From Cannabis sativa (Eukaryota > Streptophyta > Magnoliopsida > Rosales > Cannabaceae), in contig NC_083604.1 in the NCBI RefSeq assembly GCF_029168945.1, positions 44,883,686-44,947,685 of the forward strand: 64,000 nt of DNA. Direction: 5' to 3'. How positions within the stretch are numbered: the stretch's first letter is position 1; every line of letters begins with the position of its first letter. Below, piece after piece: positions 58,788 to 64,000 of this stretch. Under the pieces are notes generated by a model. The model worked only from the letters and a program-made list of their open reading frames with translations, did no database searches and was not told where the DNA came from. A program made the translations under genes and the position numbers.

Positions 58788-61325
58788 CAAAAATCTTAAC
58801 ACAAATCTGACTACAACTTCTTGCTAGATTGGCAAGAGTGTAATGAGAGTTAAATATAAGTAAAAGAGAGACAACAATTTATAGTAGTTCACTCTCTGTG
58901 ACGCGACGGTAATGGAGCTACATCTACTTTGAATTTTTATTTCTCACAAGAATTACAAAGATTTGGCTAATTGTGGGGCTCAAAATTCTAGAGAGACAAA
59001 TTAGAGAAAGATGTTCTGACCTTATGGGGACTTAGAAGAATGTGAAAAATTACCTAGAGGAGCTCTCCTTTTATAGGGAAGGAAGTCTTATTAAATTAAT
59101 GATTAAAAATACAATAAATATGAAAATAATTATTTTATGCTTATCTTGGCCATTGATGATGATTCATGATGATCCAATGGTAAAGATTGAATCTTGGTGG
59201 AAATTGTCAATTTTTCGAACTTTGAATCTCGTTCGTCGGATTGTTTTTGAGTTATATGCTAGAAAAATCAAAAATTTGTTGAGGGTAAATTTTGGACCCA
59301 AAATCTTAAGAATTGTGATATGTGTGTGAGACATGACTGTTGGTTTTTATGCCCTAAATAAAACTCATTTCAATATAATCAGATTTACTTATTAATATAT
59401 ATCAGAAATAACATTTAATGTTCCATGGTTTACATGATTTATTTCATGATTATATGTACATAATGTATGAATTCTATTTAAGTCCAGAACATATCAATTT
59501 GTTAATTATTATAGTGTTGTCAACACAGTGGAATATAATCTTAATTATATGTTCGAAAGTTTATTCCCTGATTTGTCATAACATTGGATTTAAACTGACA
59601 TGGTATAATCAGCGATAGGTATTCTTACACCTTGGATAAGTGTTATGTCCTTTCCAGGACATTGGCAAAATTTACCAGCATCGGATGTATGGAGTATACA
59701 TTGGAAGGGACCGATATTGAACTTTGATTAGATATATTAGAATTTACCGTAATATCTATTCAATTCAATATCACCTGTTGATCCTAGATCAAATGATCTT
59801 AATCCTGATATGATTAGGTTTAATCTCAAGAGTGTTATTCGTGTTCTTTGATTTGTTAGTTAAGCCTACTTTTGGGTCAGGGTGATACGTACATTTTGGG
59901 AACACGGTAGTGCAATTGAGTGGGAGCGCTAACATAAATATGGAATCTATCGCTTCAATCTGGCGAATAGAAAGTAAAAGATGATTTCCTTCGAGCTTAA
60001 CCAAACAAAAATAAAAAGTGGAGTACTCATTTCACTTAGCTGAAATATCATTTATACGGGGTTAAGTGTTTTAAGGATAAAATACATTGTAGGGTGTTAC
60101 GGTAATTTAATCCCTTTACAATGTAGATTATCTATATAGAGGATCATTGATCAAATTAGAATTATAACAATGGATAATTAATGACGTATCTATATGGTGG
60201 AATATATAGAGCGTTCTGTATAGCTGAGAGTGCAATTCTAAGTTCTGTGCGTGGATTCAACGAAGAATTAATAAGTCAGTGAATTTCAGATATAAATTCT
60301 TGATCTACTTATTGGAAGTTCGGATATATAGACCCATGGTCTCCATACTAGTTGAGACCATACTGCTTGTAAGACTCAGTTAATTGATTTTGATTAATCA
60401 ATTATAATTCAAAAGTTAGACTATGTCTAGTTTGTGAATTTTCACTAAGCAAGGGCGAAATTGTAAAGAAAAGAGATTCTAGGTTTATTTATTAATTAAG
60501 AGACTTCATATGTCTAATTAATAAATATATTAAATGAAAATATTATTTAATAATTAATTTTAGTTATTAAATAATTAGAATTGGCATTTAAATGGTTGAA
60601 TTTGAAAATTGGCGTTTTTGAGAAAATCAGATGCAAGAATGATAAAACAGCAAAATTGCATAAGTGAGGCCCATTATCCAAGGCCCATGGCCGGCCACAC
60701 TTATAGGATTTTATCATTTATTTTTTCATTATTTTAATGCCAAATAATTCTAACCTAAACCTAGGTGGTTACCTATATATAGATAGTGATGGCTCTCATT
60801 CACACTAGAACTTTGTCAGATGAAAAACCGAGCCTCTATCTTTTCTCTAAAGGCCGAAACTCTTCCCTTCTCTTTTCTTCTCTAAATTTTGAATTCCTTG
60901 AGTGAATGAGTGAGTTCCCACACACATCAAGTGGTATCTCAATCATAGTGTGTAAGACTGTGGAAAATCAACCATCAAGAAGGAGATTCAGCATCAAAGA
61001 AGGAGAGAAAGAGATCCAGGTTCAGATATTGATAATGCTCTGCTACAGAAAGGAATCAAGGGCTAGATATCTGAACGGAAGGAGTCATTATATTCTGCTG
61101 CACCCAATGTAAGGTTTCCTAAACTTTATATGTGTTTATTTTATTGTTTTAGAATTCATATTAGGATGTTAATGAAACATACTTGTTAGTAAATCTAGAT
61201 CTTGGTAAAATATATCCAACAATGACTTGATGGATCTTTGAAGTAGCTTTGACACGCAAGTTTAATTATGTCAATTAGATCAATATTAAGTAAGTTATGA
61301 TTGTTTTACTGAAAGTTGTTCAACA
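58788..61325 (-). mobile_element. Probable LTR of the older retroelement, split by a solo LTR
   Basis: The minus-strand end is TTTTTGCA at 58788, a few bases from the probable primer site. The start may be TGTTGAACAAC at ~61325. If so, the LTR is ~650 bp, interrupted at 59338-61221 by a younger solo LTR. The 5' boundary is tentative. Confidence 0.4.
59338..61221 (+). mobile_element. Solo LTR of a Copia-type element with target duplication
   Basis: The 1884-bp block begins TGTTGGTTTTTATGCCC, ends TATATCCAACA, and is flanked by ATGAC on both sides (59333-59337 and 61222-61226). There is no internal coding region. The inverted ends TGTTGG/CCAACA and the length fit Angela-type Copia LTRs (inference). 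A TATA-like CTATATATAGATAG at ~60772-60785 could be its promoter. The ORFs inside are incidental. Confidence 0.9.
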
Positions 61326-62960
61326 CCCTACGACCAGGTTGACACCCAACGCCTAGGTTGACACGTAACGCCCAGGTTGACATTCTGACATTAACCTAGA
61401 CGTCGGGTGAGTTCCAAAATGTATTAGACTTGTATTCCTTTTATGACCAAGTGATGTGTTGACACCACTTAGTTAGATTCAATGTTCTAGTGAAGCTGTT
61501 CACCAATTCTCAGAGATGTCACTTTTTTGGGAAATAGGGAAGACTCAAAACTCCCTGATTTGTCGATATTCCATCTTGTTGAAAGGGTGAAATATTAAAG
61601 TGTGAATTTGACCTGTCACAAGTTTAAGCTCTCATGTACTACAAAAAAAAAAAAATAGTTGAATGCTCAAAATGAAATCAAATTTTGATAAGTAGAATCC
61701 AACGCACAAGATCAGGTGTCAACTTGGGTGTTGGGTGCTTCCCGGGGCTCGTTTTGATACTTCTATGGCATTTGAGATTGAAAACCAGGTCTCCTACCCC
61801 GCTTTTGACAATTTTGAGAAGAATTCCCATAGTAGAATTTTTATTTAAGGAGCAAAACATGTGAACTAGGTTGCATGTTAAACTGAGCGCAAGGCCCAGT
61901 ACCATGTCAACCTAGGCACTAGGGGCCTATTCACGCTCCCTAGAAATCTCATTTTCTCCCTGAGATCACTTGTATCTTTGTCTTTTCTGATAACAAAAAG
62001 AATTTCCAGAACACTTTTTCAGAAGAATGACTAGAAATAGCCCAGGTTGATAAATTGTCAACCTGGGTGTTGAATCAAGTTTTTGGCCACCTGATGACTC
62101 CATTTGATCCCCCAAAACACTTGTATCTTAATCTTTAAAAAAATGGAGAATAAATCTGGAAGACTTCTTAGAAAAACTTCTTGGAAATGGCCCAAGTTGA
62201 CAAAGTGTCAACCTAGACGCTGGGCTCAGTACCAGGTCAACCTGGACATTGGGTCCCAATTTTGACCCCAAACAACTCTATTTGCTTTCGGAAAGCACTC
62301 AAATCTTTATTGTTGATGAAAATGGAGAATATGACCAAAAGATTTCATTTGAAAGGCTGATGAATGTGGCCTAGGTTGACAAAGTAACCTGAGCAATGGG
62401 TCCCCATTTTGGCCTCTAGATCAATCCATTTCTCCCACAAAAAAGCACGTGTTTCCTCGTTTTGGATGAAGACGACGAAAATGCTCAGGGTATTTCTTCA
62501 GTATTGCGGTTTGAATTTCCGCATGTTGACAACATGTCAACCTGGGCGTTGGGTACCTGGAGCACCTGGTGCTTCGAGTGGTCAAAACTGAAAGTGCTCT
62601 GATTCTAATTTTGTTATATCAAATATGTTTGTGAAAGGTCTAATTCATATTCCAATAAAAATTTTACTTCATTTGCACTAATACGGGCCCAGAAACCAAA
62701 ACCTTAGTTGGGTTGTCAGCCTGGGCGCTAGGCACTTGGGTTGACTTTTGGGTTTTTGTTTCATATATTTTTAGCTTGCAGGCCTTGGATTTGGATTTTT
62801 CATGTCTTCATGGTACAAAATATTGATAGACAGTTAAATGGAAACAATTTAGCGGAATCCAAACACCCATTTGGGAGTTCTCGAAGTCAACCTAGGCACA
62901 AGGCTAGGGACCCCTCCCAGGTCGACTATCATGACTTAGGACTACTCAACTTTGGGATGT
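61326..62960. repeat. Degenerate ~150-180-bp repeats with a GGTTGACA..TGTCAACC core
   Basis: Units begin near 61861, 62041, 62191, 62370 and 62522, with less regular copies near 61345, 61690, 62700 and 62885. Each holds a palindromic core such as GTTGACAAAGTGTCAAC followed by 'ctgggcgttgggt'. A 'cacttgtatctt' segment and an 'aaaatggagaat' segment come next. Copies are diverged and of unequal length. Confidence 0.7.
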
Positions 62961-62989
62961 TTTCTTTCTTATCACTTGTCAAATATTGA

Positions 62990-64000
62990 TGTCCACGTCA
63001 CCAGAGTTAGTTTTTAGGTAAAAATATCTATTCTATGAAGTTTGGGCAATTTAGATTAGTTTTTGAATAGGTTGTAGAAGAAGAGAACTCAAAATTTTTC
63101 TAGTTGTAGGTTTTGTAGCAGGTTAGCTTTGTAAACCGGTGGACTGATTGCTTAGGCCTGGGGATACCCCGATTTTCATATGTTAGGGTATTTCCACCCT
63201 ATTGATTAATAGGGAAAACCTAGATTATGTATTTTAGTATTAGAAATTATTTTAGCTAGTCACTTACCAGTTTACTGCTAATGTGACTTAGGGCCTCTGA
63301 TCACCGAACAAATTTCCACTCAAGTTGATCGACGCATGTTTAGTTATACATGTATGATGTTTCCATATAGCTATCATATTAGAGATATCAGTATGTGTGT
63401 ACGTAGAGTTGCACCAAGATACTGATATCTAGTATGTTATGCAATATTGATTAGTATGGATTAATGCTACGGGCATTAGTACGACTAGAGTACTGAAATC
63501 AGGTTGGTATTATGGTTAATTATGCTATAGGTACGAATGTTTAGATCTCAGTTCACGCGCTAGATGCGGTTATTTTATTGATGGTAACTGAGTGTAAGGG
63601 TGCTTAGTTAAAAATAAAATTTATAAGTTATTATATGCATGCTTTTTTTTTTACTGAGCCCGTTAACTCACATATATGTTGCTATGTGTAGGTAAATGAA
63701 AGACTAAAGTTGAACAACAGTGAATTGGGAGCAGGAATGAAGATTGTTCATATATGTTTGTCTAAACCTAAAGGGTTACGATCTTTGAGAAAATCACAGG
63801 AAAACAATTGTATTTTTTGTCAGATGACACTTTTTGTCTTTATGATGCAAAATTTTTGTTACTAGATTTTGGGATCCAGATTGTAAACATTTGATAAATG
63901 TATTTAATTTTAGAAAAGTTTTAATTATCACAAATTTTTTATTAAATACACTTTTAATCTTAAAACTCTTTGATTAGTAAAGGTTAGCACAATAATTAGA
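62990..64000 (+). mobile_element. LTR fragment of a Ty3-type element (plus orientation), leaving the window
   Basis: Blocks match the LTR at 55293-56890 in the same order: 'agggtatttccaccctattg' with 'taatagggaaaac' (63185-63220), 'agtttactgctaatgtgact' (63269-63288) and 'gttgatcgacgcatg'. The 'actgagcccgttaactcaca' block (63652-63671) corresponds to one near 1580 in the first LTR. The LTR end is not reached. The repeats at 61326-62960 may be its upstream half. Confidence 0.65.

Noticed and set aside
61678..62989. ORFs of 60-82 codons in the GTTGACA repeat block
   Set aside because: Their frames follow the repeats and shift between copies.

Overview
The window looks like nuclear DNA of a flowering plant, probably a eudicot. 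It is very AT-rich. Its genes carry short GT..AG introns, and their products are plant types (GT-2-class trihelix factor, FAR1-like MULE transposase protein, HECT ligase fragment of the UPL3/UPL4 type). About half of the window is LTR retrotransposons, Helitrons, tandem repeats and foldback elements. The species cannot be fixed from the sequence alone.

Layout. 1-4086: the internal 5' end, primer-binding site and long LTR of a Ty3-type element on the minus strand. 4600-5900: a nest of Helitron ends, one beside an RPA-like protein fragment. 7187-9482: a solo LTR with a 5-bp target duplication. 11389-13657: a FAR1/MULE transposase-type gene broken by a frameshift. 13.7-19 kb: AT-rich DNA with local duplications and one small coiled-coil gene (16086-16517). 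19060-23271: a 24-copy tandem array of a ~177-bp satellite with higher-order structure. 23.8-26.6 kb: three small genes (two coiled-coil proteins and a spliced GRF zinc-finger protein) among copies of a dispersed module. 26869-27666: three exact-period 266-bp repeats. 27716-32186: a ten-exon gene for a 925-residue protein with a complete Ulp1-type (C48) catalytic domain. 32.6-37 kb: mostly noncoding, with possible small exons. 37694-39577: an intact two-exon trihelix transcription factor. 40891-45530: a Copia element with both LTRs and a 5-bp target duplication but most of its pol deleted. 46370-47705: a decayed 5' fragment of a UPL3/UPL4-like ligase, with a 359-bp tandem duplication upstream. 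49153-49851: a 699-bp non-autonomous Helitron, sister to the one at 4692-5441. 50084-52576: an intact three-exon BolA2 gene. 53220-54620: two nested foldback elements. 55293 to the end: LTR fragments nested inside one another, including a 1.9-kb solo LTR with a 5-bp target duplication.

Likely functional genes are BOLA2, the trihelix factor, probably the Ulp1-like gene, and the small coiled-coil and GRF genes. The FAR1/MULE and UPL-like loci are broken. No CRISPR array, rRNA gene or convincing functional tRNA gene was seen. The most unusual parts are the satellite array with its subtype order, and the small-gene cluster on either side of it, where several genes and a ~90-bp module have been duplicated locally.
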